Below are positions 37,316 through 49,855 of a stretch of 64,000 bases of DNA, piece by piece. Every line of letters begins with the position of its first letter. The stretch's first letter is position 1. The notes beneath the pieces are model-generated. The model was not told the origin of the DNA, made no database searches, and saw only the letters and a list, made by a program, of their open reading frames with translations. Both the position numbers and the translations under genes were made by a program. Origin of the DNA: Cliona cf. orientalis (lineage: Eukaryota; Porifera; Demospongiae; Clionaida; Clionaidae); contig OZ005706.1 of assembly GCA_963930775.1 (NCBI GenBank), positions 5,700,546 through 5,764,545 on the forward strand, written 5' to 3'.

Positions 37316-40300
37316 ATGTGTGATTTGTGTGTTGTGTGGTGGGCGTGGTTTGGGTCTCTCCTGCTCGGAGCGTCCTGGTTGGTCATTGCCCTGCGTCTCA
37401 TCATGTCTGGAGATGTTGAGCTCAACCCTGGACCTATCGACCAAGGTTGGTCTCTCAGCAATGCCTGCCATCAGTGCCATTAACGTTCATTAATGATATT
37501 CATGATATTATTTTTATAGAAGATCAAGAGATTCTCTCTAAAGTGGATGACACAACTTTGGGTATGTAATTATGTGATGATAAGATACCTGTGATTTTAA
37601 TACACTGTAGCTAGCTGCTGTATAGCTAAAATTTTTTGAGGGATACAATTTTGTTGTTTTCACGAATAACTAATCATAAGCACAGTACGAAAATCAGACC
37701 CCCCAAATAGCACAGTTGTACCATATATTATGTATGATGAGCTGAATAAAAATTAAATTCAAAATCACAACCGGGTATAGATTGCCTATATCCGTGAAAA
37801 TTGAATCCCTCAAAAATTTTCGGCTATATATGGCATACTATTCTATGAGCTGATGAATACACTCATTGATATTGATGGTTTTTTCTTCCCAGAGGAGGAT
37901 GACTGGAACATAGTGATTGATGAGTGCAGCTCAGTGGCTGCTAAGTGGGAGCAGGTCAGTGGGTTCCTTGGACTCCATCTCTCCCTCATCGACACCATCA
38001 AACAGAACCACCCTGGAGACAACGTTGGCTGTTGGAATGATGCCCTCAAGCAATGGATCAAACACAACTACAACACAAGCAAGTTCCATGAGCCGTCGTG
38101 GAGGTCTCTGCTCAAAGCCATCGCTAGGGTCGACAGGGCACTCTTCAAGAAATTAGCAGCTGAGCACCAAAGTAAGTATAAACTGAGTTCGATTTTTTAG
38201 AATATTTTTGAAGAGAGAAATTTATTTATATCTGTTACAGTGAGTGTAAGTGTTGAAGTGGATCATGTGGAGAGAGACATGGAGAGGTTGAAGGTGACAA
38301 CAAGTGATATCCAAGAGTCTAAAGGTCAGCTACAATAATAGCATTAATTCGGCGAATACTTTCATCAATATGTACTGCTATTTCATAGATAGCGGTAATG
38401 CTATAAAGTCACCTGATGCTGGTACACAGCCTGCGGACAGTGGAGGGTCTACAGTGGTACACCAAGGTACGTCTTTTTTTTGTGTGTGAATTTTCGGCCG
38501 ACAGTGATGGTGTATTATAATGTGTAGCTGGTGCAGTGAGTGATGGAGCACATCAAACTGAAGAGGGGTCCAGTCCAATGGCAACCGCCACCTCTCAGTC
38601 CAAAGGTTAGTCATAATTAATTTTTGAAATATTATTCAATATTCTTTGTTCAATGTGTTGAGTATAGTGTCTGCACAAAATCTAATATCAGAGTCTCCTG
38701 ATGCAACTCCAACTGCTGGCAGTAGGTTTCCCATTCTCAGTCCTGACAAACTGTGCAAGGAAGAAAAGGAGCAGCTTCACCAAAAGCTCTACACTGACTC
38801 GGAGGAGCTGATGTACAAGTTTCAAGAGATCTTTGCTGCCATGAGGGACTCTCTGAAGAGTAGACTCGTCTCCATCTCAGAAATATCCAGCCACTTGGAT
38901 TTACTCGGCCCGATAAAACCGACCTACCACGATTCCGGCCTGCCTCCATTACGCCACCAGCTACCAGGACTAGCTGACGCTAAGACTGTCGATGCTGTCA
39001 TGTCTGTTGTCAAGGACTACTGTTCATTCTTCAATTATCGTATGCTGGAGCACCTGGTGAACAAACTAGGAACAGAGCAAGACAAAGAGAAACTAGCTAA
39101 GTACAAGGAGGACTTTGCTAGGTACGGTGAGCGGCGCGTGTTTGAGTGTCCACCAAAAGTTGGTGAAATGAGGGAAGAGGGTTACTCCAACATGATCGTG
39201 ACACTAGATGATGCTTTTGATAGCTGTAGCACAAACCACATCCATAGCTTCATTGGCAACTTGCAGAAGTCGCTGAATATAACACATCTGAAGCTTTGTC
39301 GCATCAGTCTCGGAAGCATCAAGCTGATCTTTCAAATCCCTCTTTCTGTCCAGCAAGCCATCTTTCCTCTCTCCAGTGAGCAGGAAGCAGAGTTATCCAG
39401 TCTAGGTGTTGTACAGCTCTCCTGTGGGGACTACCAGTTCACTCCACAACAGACTGAGGTAAAGTTAACAGACCCTAGTGGATGGATTTGTTGAGTAGCT
39501 CCATTTTCTGTGTTTCCAGGAAGTGGTAGAGGAGCCAGCGACTGATGGAGACTCAGTCCACACTGATAGTGGGGCAACTGTCGACACCAAAAACACATGT
39601 GAGTTGGCATTAAATTTCTACTAGATATGATTTTCTTGTACTCTGGATCATCCATGTTTTTCAATGCTATACATATGGTTTTGAAGCTATATGGGAATGG
39701 GCCTTGGGACAATAGGCACTGATCCAGATATTTTGCATGGAAGGTGGCCGATGGAGTATCTACCCATAGTAAACTATACAGGTGCAAGGGTGTAGCTGAT
39801 TGATAATGGTAGACGTCTCCTATTATTTACGTTGCATAAAAGTGAAGGGGGTGGCTAGCCACCTTATCTACCCCCCTGGATCAGCCCCTAGTCATGAGCC
39901 TTATTTTGATTCCACAATAACGTGCTTGCACTTTACAATGGTGCACCTTTCCCTCTTTCAAATTAGACAGCAATAAACATCTATTCATCCTTTAATTGGC
40001 GTTTGTGTGTCAGTGAGTGAGCCTAAGTAATGCATCCATACATCCAGCGTGCGATACATGTATGGTGGTGCAATCATCAAAGTACGTAGCTTAGTATCGC
40101 TCTATGGATATTATTGCAAAATAGTCTGTTGCATATTCAAATGCCCCATACCAGTCTAGTTCGTGAGCTGTATATATGCTGGATTTTATAGGTGAGCGTG
40201 TCTGAGAAACTAAATTTTGCTCTGCCTATTAAACTTGGAGCTCAAATCTGCACTAATACTCAGCTGACGATCTATGACATTTTTTTACATCTGCCGTCGT

Positions 40301-41605
40301 AGCCGCTCGGGTTTGCCCAGCTACAGGCCTTGTATGACACTGAGTGTGTTTATGATACTTTGTGTGACTATAGGTGATGCTGAGTTGTCATCGATGGCTG
40401 CTGGACTGGCTGTGGGCAAACCTGGGGATACTGCCTCCATCAGTGCTGACTCAGCACTAGGAAGGAGCAGTGTTATCACTGGCACTACAGCCGGAGTGAC
40501 ACAGTTCAGTGAGGTGAGTCAGATCACTGACTGCTACTGGTCTGGGCTATTCTAATGTCCCATATTCCATTCCCAGGATCTGGTGGACAAAGAATTAGGT
40601 GATCTTGGAATGGGAATGGGACATGGTGTAGCTGGTCCTTCAACTGAAAATGAACTACATCTAGCATCAGGCAGGGGAGACTTGAAGAAAGTAAAAGAAC
40701 TCATTGAGGAGAAGCAATTTGATCCACTACAGAAAGAAGGCCAGTTTGGAATGAATGCACTTCACTACTCAGCTCAGTTTGGACAGCTACGAGTGCTGAG
40801 ATATTTCATCGAAGAGAGGGGATGTAGTCCAGCAAGTCAAGACAATCGAGCAGCGACACCTCTTCATTATGCAGCATATGGTAGACATCTTGATGTAGTC
40901 CAGTATCTTGTTGCCGAGCAACAGATGGATCCACTGTGTTGTGCTGACAATGGCGATACTCCACTACATCAAGCTTCTCAGGCTGGGGATATTAATGTCG
41001 TGAGATATCTAGTGAATGAACTAAGCAAGTTTCTTCCACTCAAGGACATAGTCACTAGCAGAGGCATTCAAGGAGCAGCTCCTATCCACCTCGCTGCTTT
41101 GTATGGACACTTGGAAATAGTGAAATTCTTCACCATTGAATTAAACAGCAACCCAAATAATGTTACTTCACCTGTTGAGTACCAGGGTAGGACTACTGGA
41201 GTTGGAGGTAGAATTGCCCTTCATCATGCTGCCCAAGGAGGACATCTGCACATCGTCAAATACTTAGTAGAACAGTGTAACTGTAATCCATCGCACTTGG
41301 ACAGTGAGAGAGCAACACCGCTGCACATGGCAGCTCAGTGGGGTCATCTTGAGGTAGTGCAGTACCTCACCCTGGAGCAGCACTGTGACCCACTGTGTAT
41401 GGCCAAGAATAACAACACTCCTCTTCATGCTGCTGCCTACAATGGCCACCTTCAACTTGTCAGATTCTTCATTGAAGTGCTCCACTGTCCTCCTGACATT
41501 AGAGGATGGCGCAACATGACACCACTGGAACAAGCACGTAGCCAAGGTCACCGCCATGTTGTGCAATATTTAATTTTAAAGTGTATTCATCCTAAACTTC
41601 AGTAA
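37316..41605 (+). CDS. Gene A: membrane segment-2A-DEATH-X-ankyrin protein (909 aa)
   Basis: Exons: 37316-37445, 37520-37561, 37893-38171, 38241-38324, 38389-38466, 38528-38605, 38668-39458, 39520-39598, 40374-40513, 40577-41605. They total 2730 nt with all phases joined. Residues 1-29 are very hydrophobic (WWAWFGSLLLGASWLVIALR). Residues 33-40 are DVELNPGP, the 2A ribosome-skipping motif. About 58-150 is a DEATH domain (IKQNHPGDNVGCWNDALKQW; PSWRSLLKAIA). About 231-494 is a sponge-type domain (DYCSFFNYRMLEHLVNKLG). About 568-909 holds nine ankyrin repeats (ATPLHYAAYGRHLDVVQYL). Predicted products are a 39 aa membrane or signal peptide and an 870 aa cytosolic protein beginning with Pro. The role is inferred to be innate signalling. 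The start at 37316 is the first ATG in frame; genes B and C have about 190 more residues before the 2A, so this N-terminus is shortened. Confidence 0.85.
37412..37435 (+). other. 2A ribosome-skipping motif, gene A
   Basis: Encodes DVELNPGP, matching the D-x-E-x-N-P-G-P consensus. By known 2A behaviour the Gly-Pro bond is not formed and translation resumes at Pro, so residues 1-39 would be released as a separate peptide. Confidence 0.85.
37623..37828. mobile_element. MITE in gene A intron 2
   Basis: AAAATTTTTTGAGGGATACA and TTTTCACG at the left pair with CGTGAAAATTGAATCCCTCA and AAAATTTT at the right. It lies between exons 2 and 3. Confidence 0.6.
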
Positions 41606-41859
41606 ATTTTATTATTATTTTAATTTGTGTTGATCACTGTGTGTAAGTCTTCTTTCGCTATTAATTTTATGTCTACATGTATCTATTGTTTTTTTGATAA
41701 TTAATTTTTGTGACAAAATACACACTATAATAGTGCTCATTGCTGATTGGATTGATGTTTGTGGTGGGTGGAGCGAGAGGTTGTATAATTTAATTAATCA
41801 GTTCCTTAAGCATTACATCATCAGACTCCGCCCCCAACACACATGCACCACACGCGTCA
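41606..41859. other. Gene A 3' flank
   Basis: AT-rich; the first 90 bp resemble the sequence after gene B (56594-56680), e.g. TTAATTTGTGTT and TCTTCTTTC, so it is probably 3' UTR. No other feature is seen before the inverted-repeat element. Confidence 0.55.
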
Positions 41860-44471
41860 CACAGGGAAAATGACCATCAAAGACGGTATAAACGGCTTTC
41901 CGTCTTTTTTTATCAACGGACTTATTTACGGTGCTAAGACGGACTTGTTGGAAGACGGACTCCGTGAAGACGCCGTAAAACAGACTCGTGGATTGCGGTT
42001 ACACTACCGCAGAGGACGGACAAGCGCAAGTTCACCGTCATCGCCACCACTATAGCCATTATAGCTAGCTATGTATTGTATGACCAGTTCATTATTCCCA
42101 TGTAGAGGCTGAAGAAGACGAGCTCACGATCCCTTATAAACGATGGTGACACCCGAGTACATGATAAATTCGAGGTTCCTGTTCTAAGATAAGTGATCTG
42201 TAGCTACGAATGATGCCTATATCACTGTTGAGTATGTTAATATGTATCAGTGTGGAGTATAAATGGTACCCCAGATAATGTGTTGTCATGAGTGAGGGAG
42301 GTTCTTGTGCTGTCTGGATGTTTCGTCTGTTGTAAGCTATGTGAATGAAAAGTCGTGTGTGTGTGTGTGTATCTGTGCTCGTAAATTTGAGTGAAAGCCT
42401 GAGTGGGTCTTGTGCTGTCTGGATGCTTCGTCTGTTGTCAGCAGTCTGTCGAGATGTTTCGTCTTAAGTCAGGCACCCCGAGTTAATGTGTGAATCAAAA
42501 GCCGTGTGTGTATGTGTATCTATTTTGGTAAATTTGAGTGAAAGCCTGAGTGGGTCTTGTGCTGTCTGGATGTTTCGTCTGTTGTCAGCAGCACAGATAC
42601 ATATACACATACAATGTCACACTTTTGACTCGCATATTAACTCGGGGTGCCTGACTTAAGACGAAACATCTCGACAGGCTGCTGACAACGGACGAAACAT
42701 CCAGACAGCAAGACCCGCTCAGGCTTTCACTCAAATTTACGAGCACAGATACACATACACACACGGCTTTTGATTCACACATTAACTCGGGGTGCCTGAT
42801 TTAAGACGAAACATCTCGACAGGCTGCTGACAACGTACGAAACATCCAGACAGCACAAGACACGCTCAGGCTTTCACTCAAATTTACGAGCACAGATACA
42901 CATACACACACGGCTTTTGATTCACACATTAACTCGGGGTGCCTGACTTAAGACGAAACATCTCGACAGGCTGTGCTTGTAGACTTGTATGAGAGCCTTG
43001 AGCCAACTATTCCTGAGCAGTAGATGCATTGCGATACATGTTATGTCAATTAATCACATGATATGCTAAATCCTGTGTGTTTCCTAAGTTCTCGATATTA
43101 TGTACGTGTGCCAACTATTTCCTTCCTTGGAGATGGCGTCTGGGAACGAGACTATTTGTGTGGAGATATTGTGCTATCTTATTTAGGTGAGTTTTCCTGA
43201 GAAGAAAGACTAATAATTTTCATGTGGTCTATACATAGCAAAGAGAAGATCCGCGGCCGCTGTCTGAATGTTGTACATCGTGAATTTACATGTATGACAA
43301 AATGGCATCACCAGGTATCATAATTATTATAATTATTAGTTGCTGTAGCTAGTTCGTCCTCTTCCAGTTATGAACATGAAGACTCATCATTCTATAGCTC
43401 TATTCTTCGTCACAAAAGAATGTTAGCTCGAGTTTAGTGCTTGTACTCCAGGTAAGTGCAATAACTATTAGCACTATATTATTGTATGTTATAGTTTTTT
43501 TATTCATAGGCCAAGTGTACCATATTATTATGATAATATCATTGAGGTAAGTTAAAGTCTAACTTACGCAATGTCATGTACTAGTGGTACCTTACCAAAG
43601 GTGAGTACGATGTCATATATTTTCGTATTGTCATATCTTATATGATATAGCTGATTATTTGTACTGCTTAGACGTCACTACAACACAAAGACCTATCAGC
43701 AAACAAGGTATATACCGCAGTGTGGTTTATTGCATACGGAGTTGTATTATCTTCAGGTTCTGCATAATTGGTAAGTGCACATTAATTTGCTTATTTATCT
43801 CAGTGCAGTTCAGTTACACATGATCAAAAGCACCAAACTTAACAAGTGCTAAGGTATATATCTGAATTTTATATTGCTGTTTCAAGTTGAACATTAACCT
43901 ACATTCAAGATTGATAGAAATTTGCAAGACCATGGCATACATCACCCAAACTGAGTCAGACTTTGAACGTACATCACTTGTAAGCTATCATACACAAATT
44001 TAATAGTGCTCATTCTGTTACTTAATCGTTGTTAATAATTTATATCTGATATCAGTTTACGTTCATTTTGTTAACCTATATTGTATATTTATGTCTTTAC
44101 AAAAAAAGCTATTTCACACTAGCCTAATAATAATGCGAGCTACAATTATTATCGCGAACGCGATTTATACAAGCGCTTGCAGACGGTGACCTTCGTACTC
44201 CGTGAATGTAACAAAGACGGTCAGAACGACGGTTCTATCCCAAAGTACGGTGTTGGCCACGGTATGAAACGGGAAAAAGACGTTGATTGACGGTACTGAA
44301 CGGATATCTTGACGGATGCCGTCTTCGAGGTCCGTCAAAAATAGTCTCAATACGGTATATATATGGACGGCACCGCGTAAGTCCGCGCGGTTTTCCGTGA
44401 TTGTCCCGGCCCGTCTTTGTGGCAAGTACGGCATAAATACGGCGCCGTATTTGATACCCATTTTCCCTGTG
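41860..44471. mobile_element. 2.6 kb inverted-repeat element with CACAGGG ends and ACGG-rich subtermini
   Basis: Left end CACAGGGAAAATG (41860); right end CATTTTCCCTGTG (44471). About 180 bp inside the left end and about 300 bp inside the right end are packed with GACGG/CCGTC motifs on both strands. This is the layout of subterminal binding-site arrays in CACTA elements. No transposase was found inside, so it would be non-autonomous. The target duplication is not clear. Confidence 0.55.
42290..42985. repeat. Inverted/tandem compound repeat, ~170 bp unit
   Basis: GAGTGAAAGCCTGAGTGGGT, TCTGGATG(T/C)TTCGTCTGTTG and CAGGCACCCCGAGTTAATGT occur in forward units up to about 42595 and reversed units (ACATTAACTCGGGGTGCCTG) from about 42640 to 42980. 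This gives a large palindrome of repeated arms inside the CACAGGG element. Confidence 0.75.
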
Positions 44472-45035
44472 ACAAAATCAATGATATCAAACATTTAGCC
44501 TGGCAAACAGAGCAGTATGCATAATAATTATTATGACGAGTTTCAGTAGCTAATTTGCGATTCAGTTACACTTTAGTGATTATGAGTCAAGTATCAGGCT
44601 AGACCAAACAATAATTATTACAACATCACCAAAAATAATATCAGTAAAACAAAAGAAAATTACCTCCGTAATACGCTAATAATATAGAACGCAAGCTAAA
44701 AAAAATTACGATTTTAAATTTCGTGCGATTTTCTGGTAAAGGTCGTCACGCGCTCATTATGAACATTTTCCTGCGCTAATTAGATCATGCGTTTGCCATC
44801 TGCGCATGTGTACATCTAGACTAGTACTATCAAGCAGCACACATGCACTTTAGCAATAATTATTGTGATGATGCCTTATACTCTCTAAACTCGAGGATCC
44901 GCACAGTATGCAATGAATTCTGTATCTATATTTAACTATCATTCTCTACAATGGTGATGATCATTCACTGACAAAATTTAATAAAACATGAGCTATGCAT
45001 AATAATAATAAAGCGGAGAAAAATAAACAATGTCA

Positions 45036-45677
45036 CTATAGCAAGTGTACATGTTGTTCATCAGCAGAGCCTTTACCACTGACGTTAATGTAAGTCACAG
45101 CTCCTGTAATTAGTTCACTCAGCACCAAAGCTCCACTATACTCCATCTCTAGACTGTAGTGGGATAAAAAAATTCATATTATTATGCCATTACTGTAGTG
45201 TCCCAGTGTATATTAAGGGAAGTTAAGGTAGGGAGGGGGGGGGGGATATTGAACTTGGGATAAAAGTTAAATAGCTGCATGATATTCCATGGATGAGGAA
45301 TCTATTTCGAAAATAATATTATGACATTGTGCCAGTATGATGCATACACCATACACAGTACACTGCATCAGATACCTTGGTGTAAAAGACACTTGAACTA
45401 GTTGTGACGTTGGGCCAGCATCAACCAGGGGTGCGGGCAAGAGTCCACCCTCACTGCACACCTCCAGCACAGTCTGTAGATCTGCATAATAATTTATACA
45501 AGTCAAAGATACAGTGTAACTGTCTGCTGATGTGACCATACCCCAAAGGCTTATGGAAAACTGACTAGGCCTTCATTGATTTTCACATCAATAATTATTA
45601 CACATCAGGGTTTCATCCAGTGGGGGGACAGGGGGAAGCCTCACCTCCAAACTCCCTAGGTAGCTCCCCCACCCCCC

Positions 45678-45712
<35 letters not shown>

Positions 45713-48700
45713 ATTTGACTTTATATCACAAGTCACCAAATCAAACCACTAGCATTAATTTTGTTCTTGATCAAAAATTCCCCGAAACAATCTGAAGAAA
45801 TTCTCCTAAATATATATCCCGAGGAACTTAGTGTGCAGAATACGCCCACTTGTTTATTACGCTTCCACCCCAAATTTTTGTCGCTAGATGAAACCCAGCA
45901 CATGTACATGTATGTACATATTATAGTGCTATAGAACAAGTGCCCATTCCTAGGGTAAGTGCCCATGCTCTGCATTTTCATGGGGTCAATATGTAGAAAC
46001 TTCTAATAGTATCCAAAATTTGATGTATGCAATCTATGTACATGTACATGTATATGCTGGGTAAGTGACCATGTGGGCCAAAATCTTAAATGTCCATGGG
46101 TGTTACTGGGATACAATGGTAATGTAGTTCACCTTGATCTAGTAGGTTGAGTGACCAAAGAGCTGAGACTGGGTTATTGTTGAGTAGCAAGAGTGGGAGG
46201 GTGGTAGTGCTGCCCAAGTGACGTATACTGAAGTCTAGCTGCTGAGGGGACACCCTCAGTCCAGGGAGACTCACACTACCACACAATGGAAACATCTACA
46301 CAAAAATATAGCTTGCTATAAACATAGATCATATAGACTACGTAACCGGGATTGGAAACTGCTCACGTGAGCAATAGAGTGCACTGGTGCAATCCGTGTC
46401 GCACGGAAAACCACAAAAATGCACAAAAATTGCGAAACAATCACAAAAAATGGCCAAAAATCACACATTTTTCTAATACTTTTGACAATAGCTACTAAAT
46501 AGAAACACTTACAACCTTATAACTAACTTAGCTATCCTCGTGGACAAGGGCTTCTTCTAACTATTTATAGTGACGAGAAGTTCCTTGGTTCAGTATCTGA
46601 GGTGTTCTAGTCCCAACAACGAGGCGACTTCAAAATGGCGTCTTTTTTTGTGCTTCTGACTGTTTCTGGCTCAGCGGTAGCAGTATATCCTCCAAATAGT
46701 GGCTATCCTAGTGCAGAGGCACCATATTTTGACTTAGAACTTCAGTTTTTGGTAGCTGCTGCCACGGGACTCGAGATACAGGTCCAAAAGTTGTTTTGTA
46801 CAGCGTCCTATGGGGCAAGTATGGGCGAAGGCGACTGAAATAGCAGTGAACAACTTCGTACCCCGAAAAGACTGCCGTAGATAGTTGCGCTCTTCAAAAA
46901 TTTTTGCTAGTAGTATTCTTCCATCATAGAGCTTTACTTTCGTTGCCTCCACTTTGCTACAGCACTAACACAGGCTGCAGTAGAGCCATGTTCAGCTGCC
47001 TCGGTCTAGGGGACACGGAGTGCCCGCCATGGCTGCATTATACTCTATTGCTCACGTGAGCAGTTTCCAATCCCGGGTACGTAGTCTATATGATCTATGC
47101 TATAAATCTAAAATAATATACTATGCATACTGTATATATAGCGGGAAACTTTGGTGAGGTTTTAAATTTGGAAATTTAGCGAATTCGGTATAGATTGCCC
47201 AAATTAAAAACTCGCAAACTGAAGTTAAATGCACACATGCCTATGGCAGTAGGCATTCAGATCGCCTTTAAATCTCGCCAATGTCAACATTTCACCAAAT
47301 TTATCCGCTATACGGTAGTTTATTGGTAGTTTATTATCATAAAATAAATTAATGTCAAAATAATTGTAACTATCTATGGACACATTCATTGAAAGTCACT
47401 AGATCTTCACCACACCTGTTTAGCTCCAGTGGAATACTCCACACTCAGTTTGCTGGCATACTCACGAACAGTGGACTCAGATGTTAGCTCATCTTGCTGA
47501 ACATCTCCACGAGAGAAAGAAAATATCACATTGAACTGTAGAGGGTAGGGATATAATATTACGTATATGACAACATGAACTCTGTACAAAATTTAATTAC
47601 AAAATTGTACACACACGTGCAGGGATCTCCCCAGTATAAAATGAAGGCCTAGCGGGAGGGCGTGGTTTGGGCGGAGTTTGTGACCACAGCAATCATTTTG
47701 GTTCCCACATCAAAGAAATAGGGCTATGGAAGGCATGGGGGGCCGCTATGCTGAAAAGGCCTGGGGAGAACACTGACGTGTACACCGTATGTGTGTATTT
47801 ATATGTGTGAAGGAAAGAGAGGGGAGAGAGAGAGAGACAGAGAGGGAGGGAGGGAGGAAGAGAGAGAGACAGGGAGGGAGAGAGAATGAGATAGCAAGCT
47901 TACATGTACACTGTCACTTGGATGAAGAGTGGTAAATTCATTTCCTCCACTAAGAGCAGGGGTTACCCCAGCAACACTGAAGTGATCCTCATCAGTTGAG
48001 AGCTTGATACTGACAGTGGACAGGCCATTGTTGATCAGAGCTAAACTATGAGACACAACAGCATCCTTCTTCAGCTGCAGGTTACATACGAATATTGGTA
48101 TCAACCAGCGATACTAATACCGTAGAATCCCGCGATTACGCCCCCCCCCCCTTTGTGCATGCTAGGATTGGGCAAAAGTGGGGAGGGGGCTTATACGCGG
48201 GATCCTAACATTTCCGTGTGACGACCATTACCGAACGTCGAATGCCACGTTGGCGCGCGATCTCTGCACTTTCTCTGGCAGTCTGGTGGCCAAAACTCGA
48301 GAAAAACGACAAAGGCATAATATGACACAAATAGCTAGTTTGCTAGCTGTAGCTACTGTTTTTATTGACTTATGGACTCCATTTTACAGTCAGGGAGGCG
48401 GGGGCTTATACGCGAGACAAAACTGCCTATGCAGGAACTTGAGCTAGAAATGCAGGGGGGCTTATGCGCGAGGGGGGGCGTAATCGCAGGATTCTACGGT
48501 ATGTGGTTTTACAATGGAGATATTATTACGCAATCCACATTAATTTTTTTTTTCCATGAATGGATTAACATAGCAACCAAACCTTGAGTTGCTATAAATG
48601 TCAGTGCTTTAAAGACATACATGTATACATGTAGTTTAACTTTTATGCGTACATGTACATGCATGTACATGTACCTGATTGTCAGCATCCAGCAAGAGAG

Positions 48701-49855
48701 AGGCAGGACAGTGGAAATCCAACCCACTATCTTCATCATATTCCAACGTCAACCTGAGAATGGTACATACAATCATATAATATTATTATTATCATACAGT
48801 TGTACATGTACATGTATTGGTTCGATCATGTCTGTATTGATAGCAGTCAAACTTAATTGTATTAGAGCACTACAGGCCCTTCATAGCAAATCTTAAAAGC
48901 TTGCATATGTACTAACTTTGAATGCTCGATGGTGGTCATGATATCGATACGAAGGGGATCTATATCATATCCAGCGAGCCTCTTCACATTAGCAGGACTC
49001 TGGGAACAAAAAAATAACAATGACATATTACATGTACATGTACATACACAGTTTAACTTCATGATCTATCCCATACTCAGAAATAAACTATGCCATAAGA
49101 ACCACGCAAAAGGTATGCAAAAACCCGTTACATGCACTGTACATAAAGTTCTATGGTTAATTGTAAGTACATATAATTACAGTACATGTACATCCATATA
49201 ATATTATTGCCTTTATCTTCGATTCTGTTTGACGGTACATACATATACACACTTGGATTTGTCACCTACCTCTTCATCTAAGCTGATGTAGCCATTTGCA
49301 TAGGAAGTCAACTGATCTCCCAGTTCATTGAGAACCTCAATGGATGGCTGAAATGATACCTTCACTGTGCCATGGCCAAATGCTGGGATGGTCTACACAC
49401 GTGTATATACATGTACATGCAAATATAAATGCATGACAGTACACCTTAAGGTAATAATTATAGTGCTATAGTTAGTGGCATTAGTGGTGGGATTATACTA
49501 TATTACCCTGAGGTTCTTCAAGTGAATGAAAAAGTTCATGTATGTATTTTACATGTAGCTGGTACATGTAATTGTACAATCATAGCTATAGTATTATTAC
49601 ATGTACATGTCATGTGTCTTGAGGATAGCCCCAATTTTTATCCCAATCCAAAAATATAAATGCATGACAATACAACTTAGGCATGCTTAAGTTACGTTAG
49701 TGGCATTTGTGGTGGGGGGGATGGGATTATACTGGGATTCTTCAAGTGTAACTACCCAAAGGTCAAAAGTGTCATGAGAATACAGTGAGAACTGAATAGC
49801 TTACTATTTGTCTTGGATGGATATCAAATGGCTGATGGGAGCAAGTCCCTTCATG
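45036..49855 (-). CDS. Ciliary ASH/MSP-domain protein, HYDIN-like (5' truncated copy)
   Basis: Exons (minus): about 49855-49805 (truncated), 49392-49270, 48999-48917, 48753-48675, 48074-47904, 47496-47416, 46295-46133, 45481-45376, 45153-45036. Phases join throughout and the frame ends in TAG. The sequence shows beta-rich ASH/MSP signatures: FDIHPRQI followed by TIPAFGHGTVKVSFQPSIEV, HSLALINNGLSTVSIKLS, FPLCGSVSLPGLRVSPQQLD and SIRHLGSTTTLPLLLLNN. Such proteins (HYDIN, CFAP47, DLEC1) dock in the axoneme and drive ciliary motility. The exact orthologue is not decided. This is only the C-terminal part. The 5' end abuts a UBASH3 fragment at about 49855, so it has no promoter of its own here and may be dead despite the clean frame. 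Confidence 0.6.
45600..45712. repeat. G and C homopolymers, the C tract over 40 bp
   Basis: A G stretch near 45620-45635 and a C tract near 45668-45711 broken only by single A residues. It lies in an upstream intron of the ciliary gene; copy 1 has a G run at the matching place. Confidence 0.8.
46316..47106. mobile_element. 777 bp transposon with ~55 bp TIRs and CTATAAA duplication
   Basis: The termini at 46323 and 47099 are inverted copies: CATAGATCATATAGACTACG, then GGGATTGGAAACTGCTCACG, then TGAGCAATAGAGT. CTATAAA precedes the left end (46316-46322) and follows the right end (47100-47106). Copy 1 of the segmental duplication has a single CTATAAA at the matching site (about 5255-5261), which is the empty site. 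A 67-codon frame (46635-46838) has no known domain. The element is non-autonomous. If the 7-8 bp duplication is read as 8, hAT is possible. Confidence 0.85.
48118..48501. mobile_element. MITE with TACCGTAGAATCCCGCGATT termini
   Basis: 384 bp. The left end TACCGTAGAATCCCGCGATT, then ACGCCCCC, pairs with GGGGGCGTAATCGCAGGATT, then CTACGGTA. Internal CTTATACGCG motifs repeat. It lies in an intron of the ciliary gene; the region is deleted from copy 1. Confidence 0.8.

Larger units (their letters stand above)
44810..48755. repeat. Segmental duplication, copy 2 (pairs with 3700-6231)
   Basis: Same order and orientation as copy 1, extended by the match to 11438-11571 up to about 48900. It carries two insertions not present in copy 1 (46323-47099 and 48118-48501). 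Confidence 0.8.

Noticed and set aside
40274..40555. Separate small gene before the ankyrin exon of gene A
   Set aside because: The splice sites at 40374 and 40513 place this sequence in gene A exon 9; the rest of the frame is intron read-through.
46635..46838. 67-codon frame in the 777 bp element as a transposase
   Set aside because: Too short and without any transposase motif; the element is treated as non-autonomous.
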